A stretch of DNA of 64,000 nucleotides. Source: Begonia masoniana. Its lineage: Eukaryota > Streptophyta > Magnoliopsida > Cucurbitales > Begoniaceae. The stretch covers positions 22,017,338-22,081,337 of the forward strand of contig CM039505.1 of NCBI GenBank assembly GCA_022432975.1, read 5' to 3'. The translations under genes and the position numbers were made by a program. The notes below the pieces were generated by a model. That model made no database searches, was not told where the DNA came from, and was given only the letters and a program-made list of their open reading frames with translations. Positions 33,549 to 44,164 of the stretch are shown in pieces (within the stretch, counting starts at the first letter, position 1; each line of letters opens with the position of its first letter).

Positions 33549-36309
33549 TGTAATATCCGGCTAGTACGGATTTCATATATAATATATTATATTAATATTC
33601 TATTAAATAATGGCATTTTCCGTAAATATGTCAAATCAGGTCCGATTCACAAAAAGAAAGCGTCATTATGACTCTAACGAATAATAAGAATTTTAAGGAA
33701 TTTACGGGAATTTTCGGAGTAATGACGCTATATTCCGAATAAATACGTTTTTTGAAGCGTAAATGACGTTTTAGTAAAAATAGTAAACGAGGTCCAAATT
33801 GCGAACGGATAGTTTCAGTAAATCCTAAATATTAAGTTGGACTTATTAGTGAAATAAGGAAGTTTGGTGAATCCGAATCGCTGGACGATTGACAAACCGA
33901 AGAACGAAACAAATATAAAAACAAATGCAAGGGCAATATGGTAATTGTCAAACCAAAATTTATTTAATAAATATCACTTTTGCCTTCTCTCCCTCATTTC
34001 TCTTCTTCCCTGCTCCGCCAAACTCCAGAGAGCGATTCTCTCTCTCTCCCTCCCACGGCGTTCTCTCATTCCGGCGACTCAAGCCCTCCGATCGATCCGT
34101 TTTCTTCACGGTTTCTCTTCCTCTCGCAACCCTCGGTAAGTCTTTATAGTTTTAGAGCATTAAAATCGGAGTTTAGTCAAGTTTAAACTAATAGGTTTTC
34201 GTTAGGGTTTCGTTGAAATTGTCGATTTTGGATTCGAAATTTAGGGGTTTGCCGTAATTAAGGTTATAGCAAACGTATTAGACGATAATGGATGAATTTG
34301 ATTAATTTAGGACGAATGTTAAAAATTGTAAATTTTCGAGATTTTAGGGAAAAACTCGTAAATTGAGAATTTAGGTGCCGAGCGTAAATTGCTCGAAATA
34401 TGGCTCAATAAATTGAAATAGAACCTTAGGAAGTTTCCTTAGTTAAGGTTTTGTTTAAATTGGACGTTTAGTAGTTTAAATCCGTTTTAACAGCGAATAT
34501 TATGTTTTGCCTCAGACCAGCAACGCTCGTGGACGGAGCTAGAAGTGCAACGGACACGAGGTAAGTTCTCGTGATTCTTCTCTGGCTGATTGGCCTACAC
34601 CGTACGTCGAACGTCGTCTCGAGGATTTTGGAGATGCGATAGTTTAATTGTATTTTGGTTGGGTAGTTAGGTTTATTTGTTTTAAAGATTAAGTTTTATA
34701 GTCTTGATGGTATACATGGTTGTTTGTTTAATGTATGATATGAATTGTTCATGCATCACGGGTAATGAATTCTGCATGTGTTTTAAGGAAAGTAATGGAC
34801 CTAATTAATCTACGAAATCTGTATCTGGTCACAGCGGGGTGGTGTAGACCCCGGTGACAATCTGTCTGCGACCTAATTAAAAAGTAAAATGAACCAACGA
34901 AGTTAATCTACGTAATCTGTTATCTGGTCACGTCGAGGTGAGGTAGCCTCGGTGACAATCTGTCTGCGACCTAATTAAAAAGTAAAATGAACCAACGAAG
35001 TTAATCTACGTAATCTATTATCTGGTCACGTCGAGGTGAGGTAGCCTCGGTGACAATCTGTCTGCGACCTAATTAAAAAGTAAAATGAACCAACGAAATT
35101 AATCTACGTAATCTGTTATCTGGTCACGTCGAGGTGAGGTAGCCTCGGTGACAATCTGTCTGCGACCTAATTAAAAAGTAAAATGAACCAACGAAATAAA
35201 TCTACGTAATCTGTTATCTGGTCACGACGAGATTGGTTAGATCTCGGTGACGTTCTGTCTGCGACGTAATAAATCTGAATCTGAATGAATCTGTTGTCTG
35301 AATCTGTTATCTGAATATGACATCTGCATGTTTATGAATGACATACGCATCTGCACGCATCTGCATTTGCGAGGCTTGCTGAGATTTTTATCTCATAGTG
35401 TGTTGTATGGTGTAGGTAACGTAGACTCCGAGGATCCAGGTGAGGATGAGATTCCTCCTCCTGAGGCATGAGTCCAGTTGATCGAGGATGGCTGCGGTGG
35501 TGTGCTGGCACAGTCGAGGCTTCAACGACCCGTGGGGACGTATGTACAGATTTTGAGGGTCTTTTTGGTATATTTTGGGATGTTTGATGAATTGTATAGA
35601 CGTTATAGGATGTTTGGTAAACTGTATATAGGAAATGTTTTGGTTTAAAGCTTTTATTTAACGTTATAGAAATGTTTTGATGGTTATGGATAGTCTCAAT
35701 TTTAGATATATCCATGCAGTTGGATTTCGCAAAGTCCGCTGTGAATTGGTGGAATTTAGAATATATTTCGGTTGAGTTAGGTTCTAAATCGATGGTTGTT
35801 ATTGGTGGTAAATTTTGTTAAGTATAAGAAGTTACTCTCTGGAATATGGTTTCCAGAGAGTGTTAGTGAAAAATTGTAGAGTCATGCTCTCTGGAATTCG
35901 TTCCAGAGAGCACTTGTGAAAAATGAAAACAAGAAAAGGAGTGGAGAATGGCGAAAACGGGGGGAGATAAGGGCTGGGTCGCTGCAAAGTGCAGCGACCA
36001 GTCGCTGCATTTGTGCAGCGACTGGGCGCTGCACATTGCAGCGCCTGATCGCTGCACAATGCAGCGATCCTTTTTCCCAAAATGCCCTCCCTTTTATTTT
36101 AATTAAGAATTGTTTTAAATATAGTTTTATTAAATTGTTTTATTGATTTTAAATTGTATTGTTTTAAATGATTTTAAAGTTAGATTTCAATTCCGATTTC
36201 GATTCTGGTTTCGATTTCGGTTTAGTTTCCGCCTAGAGTTTAATTAAAGATATTAGGATAAAAAAAAAATATTACGGGAAAATATGGGTACAGTATTAGG
36301 GTCGTTACA
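33549..36309 (+). repeat. E5 3' LTR (2.76 kb)
   Basis: Same order of parts as the 5' LTR but with three core 97-bp units (about 34,929-35,200) and four CGCTGCA palindromes. It ends GGGTCGTTACA followed by CATAT. Confidence 0.95.
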
Positions 36310-37279
36310 CATATCTCATTCATAAAAGGAGCATGTACATAAAACGTTTTCGTATTCTTGGAAGACAAATCATGATGCATGAACATGAATGCACTTAAAT
36401 CATCAGACTATGGAAAGAATCATACCAGAATAGACGACTTCATAAACTCTATCAGAACATCACATAACATAACTCTCAGTCATCCATAAATCATCAAGCA
36501 ACATCAATACAGATTTCCTAGTACCCTTGTGATGTAAGGCCCTAAAGGCCAGAAACCTAGCACACTCACTTACCTGGACTCCTTAGCAATGTCGTGCCTT
36601 CACTTGAATCCTTCTCCATCTAAGATATTTCATACTTCAATGTTAAATATATCCTGAATAATCTAAACTCAAAGCTGGTAAAATCTTAGCTCAAGAAATC
36701 ATCCTAGAATCTAGTTTAAACCTCTAAGACATTTCGCTGAGCACCTAGTGTGCAGAGCTTAACCTTCATTAACATTAATGGCATTTGCGTCTATACTACA
36801 AGATCCATACCAACATCAAATTTCTCAAAGTCTAAACATCGACAACGTCAAAATCCTATCCTCAATGCCATTAAATAAGGGAACTCGAAGATAAAGTTGT
36901 GAATCTGGCATCGATCGATTCTCAATCTTCAGACATCAACCAATAACCATTCCTAAATCGAAGACTCAAAGAATGAATCATCTAAACCTTACTTGAGCTT
37001 TGAATCGTAGAAGAAAGAGGAGGAAGAAATCGATCGCTGAAGGAGGAAATCGCCAGGAGGGAAAAGTCAGCTACAGGGGGGTTTAAGTGAGGTTTTAGAC
37101 CTTCATTTTCCTATTTATATTGATTAAAATCACCTTTATTTACAAATCTTGCCATTACCTAATTTTTCTCTTAAAACAAGTAATACCCATCATCTTAAGA
37201 CCTTGTAAATTTTCACATTCAACAAGCCACTCCAAAATTATTCACGGGATAATTACCTGGCGACATGCTGGTTGTTACA

Positions 37280-38395
37280 TTCAAGGTCTTCATTAGAGTC
37301 TTCCACTATCTCTTCTTCACTACTCATTCCTCTCGAGTCTCCTTTAAGGATCATTACCCTTTGGTTAGGGCATTGTGAAGCAATGTGCCTAAATCCAAGG
37401 CACTTAAAGTATCTGAACTCCCTTGTCTTTGGTCGAGTGCCATCCTCCACAGTTTTCTTATCTTCGATTCCCTTTTGTGGCTAATTCTTTGTAAATGGCT
37501 TTTTCTCCTCAGTTTTGGGTGGGGGTTCGAAGTGCTCTCTGTTTTTGTTGTTGAGAACCGAGTGTTAAAACCATTTCCCTTCCACTTTGCTTGTCTTTTA
37601 ACTTTGAAAGCAAGTTGGACAACATTGTTCACGTTTTCCATTGCATGAAGCTCCACGATATCGCCAATCTCTCGATTTAAGCCTCTTACAAACCATGCCA
37701 TGTTTTGTTCGTCAAGTTCTACTACTCCACTTCTAAGCTAAAGGGATTCAAATTCAGCCAAGTATTCCTCCAAGAATTTTGTTTCAAGTTTTGCATTTGA
37801 AGAAATAACTCTTGCTTGTAGTGGTAAGGAACAAATATCCCTCTCATTAGAGTTTTCATGGTATTCCAAGTGCTAATCGGCCCATCCTCATTTTGTAATC
37901 TTACGGCTTTTGTGTTGTTCCACCATAAGCTAGCATAGCCAGTCAACGCTAGATATACTAAGTGGAGCTTTCTCTTCTCGGAGTAGTTATAGCATTCAAA
38001 GACTTTATCAACTTTGTCCACCCATTCCAAGAATATCTCTCCATTGCACGATCCCTTAAAAGGTGGCACAAATAATTTTATATGCTTCAAATTATCATCG
38101 TTGTTGTTATCATGCCATTAGTAGGGTTTTCAAAAATTTCCTCAAACTCCCCTACCTCCACAAAATCATTGCCTTGGTAATGTTGATTCCTCCTTGTATT
38201 TTCAGCTCTCCTCCTTGGTGAAGGAGCATGAGGGGCTCGTTGGTTGTTGCTTCTTATCTTATTGAGCATAGCATCAAACTTTAAATTCATCTCATCGAAC
38301 CGGTTTTTCAACTCATTGACTTGGCCATGCAACTCAATGATTTGGCCTTGAAAGATTGGTTCACCAACAATCGGATTAGGTACTAAAGGTGGTTG
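37280..38395 (-). pseudogene. E4 gag
   Basis: Minus-strand capsid gene in at least four frame segments: IELHGQVNELKNRFDEMNLKF coiled-coil N-terminus (open to the 5' LTR border, so start lost), PPFKGSCNGEIFLEWVDKVD, YASLWWNN, MRGIFVPYHYKQELF, FVRGLNREIGDIVELHAME, and a zinc knuckle FKCLGFRHIASQCPN in which the usual first Cys is Tyr (YFKC). It ends in the acidic linker at the solo LTR A junction. Related to E3 gag. Confidence 0.87.
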
Positions 38396-39318
38396 AGTAT
38401 AAACCGAACACCGATGTTGGTTCTAGAAGGTGATAAAACAGACACCTTTTTGACCTTGTCTCCTTCTTTCGAAGAAGCACTCCAACAAGGGAATTTTGAG
38501 AGTTTGTGCACCCTTATGAGGATGTTCTACCTTCAAATAAGATGGTAGAAAGGTATGCACTTATAAGAACCTTCACTATACTCACAAGATGAAGATAATT
38601 GAACGAAGAACAATTAGATATGACTCACCGGGCGCTAATGGGGTTGAGCTTCGAAAGATGCTCTGCTTTGTGATGAACATCGTTCAATCCTTTTTCATTC
38701 AATAAAATATGATGAAAACAAAGTCTACATAGTTTAAATAATCAAAACTAGGTTAAAAATACAATAGCATAAAACTAGGGAAGATAAGAAAGATGAGGGA
38801 AAAACAAATCGGGCACAACTCTAGCCACGCGCCGATATGGTTGCCAACCACCTTATCTTGTGTTTTCACCATTTTGCCCTCCCATGTGCATGCAGCCATT
38901 ATCGTCCAATTTTGTCCCTCCTTTTTGTAAGTAGCCATGCAATACTTATTTTAACGTAAACTAATGACAAATATTTTTAAGCAAAATAATAAAACTAAGA
39001 AAGGTTACATCATTTGTTTAAAGGAAGACAAATTCCTCATTCCATAATTGTTGTGGGAATGAGCCTCTCTGTAATTAGCCTTGTTGACCAAGCAAATGGT
39101 GTCCAAATTATGTTATTCATCCTATTCTAGAAACAATAACATGTCACCTACATTCTTCATGAAGCACACTTGTTGAAATAACGTTGGAAAGGCTGCCAAA
39201 AATTCCAAATACTCCTCGGAGGTCCGTTTAACTACAGTTTTGTTAGAGGTCCAATAATCCTGGGACGTGTGCTTGATCTTGCATTTATGTCTCACCTTAA
39301 AGAATATCATATTATAAG

Positions 39319-39717
39319 TGTCACATCGGTGGTTGTCTTCACTGTGTCCCACCAGAATCTGGCATCTAAGGCTAGGTGGTAACTCACCAACGCCACCTTC
39401 TCTCCGTCCTCGATGCTTGCATACGCTAGCATATCCTCCATAGTACGTATCCACTCCTCAGCTGAAGAAGGATCCGTAGACTGTCCATTGAATATAGGAG
39501 GTTGAAGCTTTTGGAATCTCTCCATACCACGATTACCAGAAGTCGTGGTCTCCCGAGCTCTAGCACCCTCACGGTCAATAAGGGTACCCAATTGGTGAGA
39601 CTGCCTCTCCATCTGCTGAGCTTGTCTCTCCATATGCTGAGACTGTTGGGCAATAAAGTCCTTAAGGGTATCAATCGTATCATCTCGGTCGTCTCGGTCA
39701 TTTCCTCGACGCACCAT
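39319..39717 (-). pseudogene. Truncated gag of the inverted-repeat element
   Basis: First ~130 residues of a Tekay-like gag starting MVRRGNDRDDRDD at 39,717, with a coiled-coil Gln/Arg region, ERFQKLQPPIFNG, AEEWIRTMEDMLAYAS and FWWDTVKTTTDV. It stops at the TGTCAC junction where the insertion ends; the rest of gag-pol is deleted. Confidence 0.9.
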
Positions 39718-39868
39718 ACTTAGAAAACTCCTATATATAAAAGTTAAACAAATATTCTAAGAAACTAGAAATCAAATAAAGCTATAAACATACTTACAGT
39801 TGATGAAGAATGTCCGCGTAGTGGCTGTGCAGTCGAGCAGTCTACAGAACCGATTTTAAAACCCGGGG

Positions 39869-39880
39869 GCTCTGATACCA
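39869..39880 (-). other. PBS of the inverted-repeat element
   Basis: Minus-strand TGGTATCAGAGC four bases from the LTR edge at 39,885. Confidence 0.95.
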
Positions 39881-39884
39881 TAAC

Positions 39885-40671
39885 TGTCACGACCCTAATA
39901 CTGTACCCTTATTTACCCTTATTTTACCGTACAAATTTTTCATTTTTCCTTTATCCTTAGCATTTATGCGGAAAACAATTTGAAAACAATTTAAAATCAA
40001 TTGAATAAAACATTTAAAAACAAATACAAATCAATTACTTAAACAAACACGTTTTCAAGAAAATAAACTGCGTGGATACGTTTAAAAGTTTAACATATCC
40101 TCCTGTTTCAAAATCACAAAACGGTTTATAAAACAGGTTTCCAAACAGACATTTAAAATATCAAATGTAAACCTATCCACTAACCAGATTCCAAACATCC
40201 TATAATTTCTATACAACCATCATTTAAATGTAGACCTATCCACTAACCAGATTCCAAACATCTTATAACGTGTTAAAACATTTCTATATAACATTAAATA
40301 CAATTTAAAACCAAACAATTCCAGAATTTCAAAACGATGAGCATCCTATACATATTCTATCAATTATCCCAAAACACTCCCAAAATCTGTACATACTGTC
40401 CCCACGGGTCGGTGAAGCCTCGACTGCGCCAGCACACCACCGCAGTCATCCTCCGTCAACTGGACTATGCCTCAGGCGGAGGGATCCCATCCTCACCTGA
40501 TTCCTCGAAATCTATGTCACCTACACCATACAATACACTATGAGATAAATCCCAGTAAGCTCTACGTAAATGCGATGCATGCTGTGCTATGAGTTCATTA
40601 AACCATGCTTTATCTTTTATCTTACTATGCAATGCACTATAGGTGTCACCGAGATCCTATACCTTCTAACC
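39885..40671 (-). repeat. Left arm of 787-bp inverted repeat (LTR end)
   Basis: From TGTCACGACCC to the break after ccttctaacc. It pairs with 42,125-42,911 with very few mismatches (one example is taccgtac versus the complement of gtactgta). It contains a duplicated ~80-bp block (aacctatccactaaccag at about 40,179 and 40,232). Confidence 0.95.
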
Positions 40672-42124
40672 CTTCGAATACCCGACGCCGAGAGAGACGA
40701 AGAGGAGGCGACGATCGACGAGCGCGACGATCACCGGCGATTCCGACCCTCTCCGACCAGACGCCGGCGACGAAGAGATTCCGGCCCCCTCCGCGCGCGA
40801 ACCGCCTGGTATGGTTCGGTTTCCACTCTATTTCCGGTTCTGTCGTGGCCGACGGTGATGAGCCGGATTTGGCTCCGATCACCGGCCGATTTTGAGAGTT
40901 CTCGGCATGGGTTTGCCGACCCTTGGACCACCAATGGTCGCCGAGTTGTGAGGAGCCCGAATTGGGCGAAAAACAGCAAGCTCCGTTTTAGGGCACTTCG
41001 GTTTTGGTGAGTGTAGCTTCGATTTTTAGTTAGATTATTCTAATTGAGGGTATATGTGGTCGATTGAGGTGGAAATGAGTGGAATTTGGTGAAAAATCAA
41101 AAAGGGGGAATTTTCCGATAAAGGGGCAGTTCGGGTTTTGCTGCAATTGACCTAGCTACGGTCAATTGTTTTAAAATTCCTTTTGGCAGGTTAAAATAGG
41201 TTATTAGGGGAGCGCGTGGCCGCTGGAATCGTTCGATTCCGATAACCGACGCGAAAGTTACGCGCGTTCGAAGTTTCGGGTCGGTTTTTACCGAACCTAA
41301 ATTAGGGTCCGAAATTAATAGGTTTATAGTAATTAACGATATAAAGGACGTATTGAACGTTATTGGACGGAGTTAGAGTGAATTACGAGAAATGTTAAAA
41401 TTTGAGAATTTTATGGTTTTTAGGAAAACTCGTTAATTGTGATTTTAAACTATCGAGCGTTAATCGTTGTTTAAATACTTCGATTAGTTAGGTTAATATT
41501 TTAGGAAAATTCTTTAGTTAAGGTTTTTGTTAAATTTGGACGTTTAGAAGTTTAAACTCGTTTTAACGATAAACGTTGTAAATTGCTTAGGTGAACAGTG
41601 CTCGTGGACGGAGTTTGAGCTGCAACGGACACGAGGTAAGTTCTCGTGATCTTCTTTGGCCGATTGGCCTACACCGTACGTCGTGGTCTCGAGGAATTTC
41701 GGAGATGCTTTCGTTTGTTTAAATTGTTCTGGTTTGGGTAGCTAGGTCTTAGGAGTTTATAGTTTATGCCTTTTAGTCTTGATGGTCCATATTATTGCTT
41801 GTTTACTTTATGATAGAGAACTGTCCACGCATCACTGTTTTAAAGAAAAACATGAAAATGAATTTCCGCACAGAGATTTAAAGAGAACGTAAAGCATAGC
41901 ATTGGCCTTCGGGCATACAGGTCTTCGGGCATATAGGCCTTCGGGCATACAGGCCTTCGGGCATATAGGCCTTCGGGCATACAGGCCTTCGGGCATATAG
42001 GCCTTCGGGCATACAGTTCACAGGTCACGCGAGGTGGGGCTCAGGCACGGCTGTACGTGTTGTAAGCGTGTACCCCCCTCTTCTAGCTGGAAAGAGTAGT
42101 CCGCCCGCTGGATGAGCTCTCTCT
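40672..42124 (+). repeat. Plus-strand LTR body between the arms
   Basis: R-like LTR leader in plus orientation with no U3. It begins with GC-rich cgacgccgagag-type 5'-leader sequence, has a putative micro-exon 41,591-41,635 (CTTAG|..|GTAAGT, 45 nt), the GGCCGATTGGCCTACACC block near 41,658 and the 16-bp array. Open frames at 40,570-41,010 on both strands follow from GC content. Confidence 0.8.
41905..42016 (+). repeat. 16-bp tandem repeat, seven copies
   Basis: gccttcgggcatacag and gccttcgggcatatag alternate, giving a 32-bp higher-order period. It sits where E5 has its 97-bp array. Confidence 0.95.
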
Positions 42125-42911
42125 GGTTAGAAGGTATAGGATCTCGGTGACACCTATAGTGCATTGCATAGTAAGATAAAAGATAAAGCATGGTTTAATG
42201 AACTCATAGCACAGCATGCATCGCATTTACGTAGAGCTTACTGGGATTTATCTCATAGTGTATTGTATGGTGTAGGTGACATAGATTTCGAGGAATCAGG
42301 TGAGGATGGGATCCCTCCGCCTGAGGCATAGTCCAGTTGACGGAGGATGACTGCGGTGGTGTGCTGGCGCAGTCGAGGCTTCACCGACCCGTGGGGACAG
42401 TATGTACAGATTTTGGGAGTGTTTTGGGATAATTGATAGAATATGTATAGGATGCTCATCGTTTTGAAATTCTGGAATTGTTTGGTTTTAAATTGTATTT
42501 AATGTTATATAGAAATGTTTTAACACGTTATAAGATGTTTGGAATCTGGTTAGTGGATAGGTCTACATTTAAATGATGGTTGTATAGAAATTATAGGATG
42601 TTTGGAATCTGGTTAGTGGATAGGTTTACATTTGATATTTTAAATGTCTGTTTGGAAACCTGTTTTATAAACCGTTTTGTGATTTTGAAACAGGAGGATA
42701 TGTTAAACTTTTAAACGTATCCACGCAGTTTATTTTCTTGAAAACGTGTTTGTTTAAGTAATTGTTTTGTATTTGTTTTTAAATGTTTTATTCAATTGAT
42801 TTTAAATTGTTTTCAAATTGTTTTCCGCATAAATGCTAAGGATAAAGGAAAAATGAAAAATTTGTACTGTAAAATAAGGGTAAATAAGGGTACAGTATTA
42901 GGGTCGTGACA
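42125..42911 (+). repeat. Right arm of 787-bp inverted repeat (LTR end)
   Basis: Mirror of the left arm, ending GGGTCGTGACA at 42,911 next to the ATAAG duplication. Confidence 0.95.
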
Positions 42912-43052
42912 ATAAGTGGATGCTGAATTGAAGATGTTGATTTCCTTGAAACATGTTCCTGCATGAAGAACTACAAAATAAACATTTGAAAATCGGTTAG
43001 AAATTTTCCATGGACTTATTCTTGAGTGATGGATCCATGGCACATCAAGGAT

Positions 43053-44164
43053 TTGAAGAGGAGGTTGTCAATAGAACCACCAAGTAATCCCTTGGACTTG
43101 GCAGGCCAGAACAGAGAACAAACCAAATGTGACTCACCGGCAGCCAACCATGAAGAACACTAAATGCTTCGGTAAAATGAAAATAACTTAAATATATTAA
43201 AATGATCCAAAAGTTCTGTACAAAAGCTGCAAATTGAGATAAATAGAAGGGTTAATCGGTTCTTGTTTCAGAAGGAAAAAGAAAATCACTGTTGAATGTA
43301 GCCGTTGGAAAACTAGCTGTTGGAGCACTCCTAACACTATTAACGCGCGCTGGGGCCTTTGTGCTTGTCCACCTACTGCTCCTGGCGCCCGCTTCCTCTC
43401 TCGAGCGCACATGCTGATTTGCTCCCACGCGTGCATCTCTGCTGCCTCCTCCCTGCGTGCATATAGCACCCAATTGCTCTCCTTCAGGTGCGACTGCTGA
43501 CTTCCCCGCGTGCGCTTGTAGCTTCCTTGCCTGGTCCTTCTTTCGTGCGCATGCTGTTGCTGGTCTCTTCCCGTGTGCAACATCCTCCTAGCTTGTGCGC
43601 CTCCCTTCAAGCTTTGTATGCCATTCCTCTAACCCGTGCGTGCCATTCCCAATCATGACTTTTTTCTTGAGTGCTCCGCTCCAATTATGACACGATTCCA
43701 CCTGCAAGGGAGTTTTGTGTCTACCCGCAACAGCAAGGTTAGAAAACCAGCAACTCGGCTGGGTCCAGAATACCTCAAAAACCAGGAACGATTTGAAAGT
43801 GACAGTGAGATCTAAATGCAACGATATTTTAACGAGTTCTTAATATATATGTGAACAATGTTGTCTCAAATTTTCAGGTCCAAATGTTCAAAAAATAGAA
43901 AGGCAAAAAGAAAAATCCAGATGTTTTTCGATGAGCAATGTTCTTGATGATCTCGGCATAACACTTTTCCAAAGGAAGATGGCAGCAAATGGAAACCAGT
44001 TTTGGCCATTTCTTCATGTATTCTACTCTGTAATGAGAGGGAAGAAGAGCTAAGCAATGACTCTTCAAACAACCTTGGGCTTGAGAGCTCAAAGGAGTTC
44101 ACTCCTTCTCGGTTCTTGACCAAACCGAGCTTACCTTGCCACCATTCTTTCTAGGAGATGTTTT
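43053..44164 (-). repeat. E7 3' LTR, outer part
   Basis: Follows the E4 duplication. Its order of parts (agaacc, then gactcaccggcagc, then an A-rich tract) parallels the E4 LTR. 43,320-43,620 is rich in tgcgcac and tcctccc words. No believable gene; the 137-codon minus frame here is not a known protein. Continues at 57,677. Confidence 0.6.

Larger units (their letters stand above)
26689..36309 (+). mobile_element. E5: gag-only non-autonomous gypsy element (TR-GAG-like)
   Basis: Complete insertion with TSD CATAT (26,684-26,688 and 36,310-36,314), LTRs TGTAATATCC..GGTCGTTACA, PBS, a leader with a putative 67-nt intron, a full-length gag, about 2 kb of sequence without coding potential, and a polypurine tract. 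Protease, RT, RNase H and integrase are absent, so it would depend on a partner of the E1/E6 type. The two LTRs differ by several substitutions in the first kilobase and by large repeat-number differences. Confidence 0.95.
24929..37279 (-). repeat. Solo LTR A (about 2.7 kb), split by E5
   Basis: Minus-strand LTR in two parts, 24,929-26,688 and 36,315-37,279, starting TGTAACAACC and ending GGGGTCGTTACA. Perfect TSD TTCAA at 24,924-24,928 and 37,280-37,284. It interrupts E4 between gag and protease, in the codons for an acidic ..NEDLE.. linker that E3 also has. It contains the 111-bp and 116-bp tandem arrays listed separately. Confidence 0.93.
39319..42911 (-). mobile_element. Inverted-repeat retroelement insertion (two U5 ends)
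   Basis: A 3.59-kb insertion with perfect TSD ATAAG (39,314-39,318 and 42,912-42,916) in the E4 5' LTR. From left: TGTCAC joined to gag (minus), putative leader intron (39,731-39,797), PBS, a 787-bp LTR end (minus, 39,885-40,671), then an LTR piece in plus orientation (40,672-42,911) whose last 787 bp are the inverted copy of the left arm. Both termini are thus U5-type ends (tgtcac..gtgaca), with no U3 end. It has no pol. Confidence 0.9.
19563..43047 (-). mobile_element. E4: non-autonomous gypsy element, split by four insertions
   Basis: Bounded by the 5-bp duplication AGGAT (19,558-19,562 and 43,048-43,052). Without its insertions it is about 5 kb: 3' LTR (19,563-20,209 plus 22,488-23,253), internal region (23,254-24,923 plus 37,280-38,395) and a 5' LTR missing its PBS-proximal end (38,396-39,318 plus 42,917-43,047). 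It encodes gag, protease and an unknown ORF but has no RT, RNase H or integrase. Gag, LTR edges (TGATGTGCC) and pol-tail motif place it with E3 and E7, which could have supplied enzymes in trans. Confidence 0.9.
38396..43047 (-). repeat. E4 5' LTR, truncated and interrupted
   Basis: Parts 38,396-39,318 and 42,917-43,047, about 1.05 kb, matching the inner part of the 3' LTR. The first ~360 bp found at the outer end of the 3' LTR, plus the PBS and leader, are missing, and gag codons abut the LTR directly. This deletion would prevent reverse transcription from this copy. Confidence 0.82.

Noticed and set aside
40337..40543. 68-codon frame identical to one at 42,253-42,459 on the other strand
   Set aside because: Both are the two arms of the inverted LTR repeat; nothing protein-like.
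40570..41010. 146-codon Arg-rich frame that might be a host exon
   Set aside because: It sits in the LTR leader of the inverted-repeat element, where E5 has similar cggcgac-type leader sequence, and has no known motif.
43197..43610. 137-codon minus-strand frame
   Set aside because: Low-complexity Arg/Gln-rich translation in E7 LTR; no relatives recognised.
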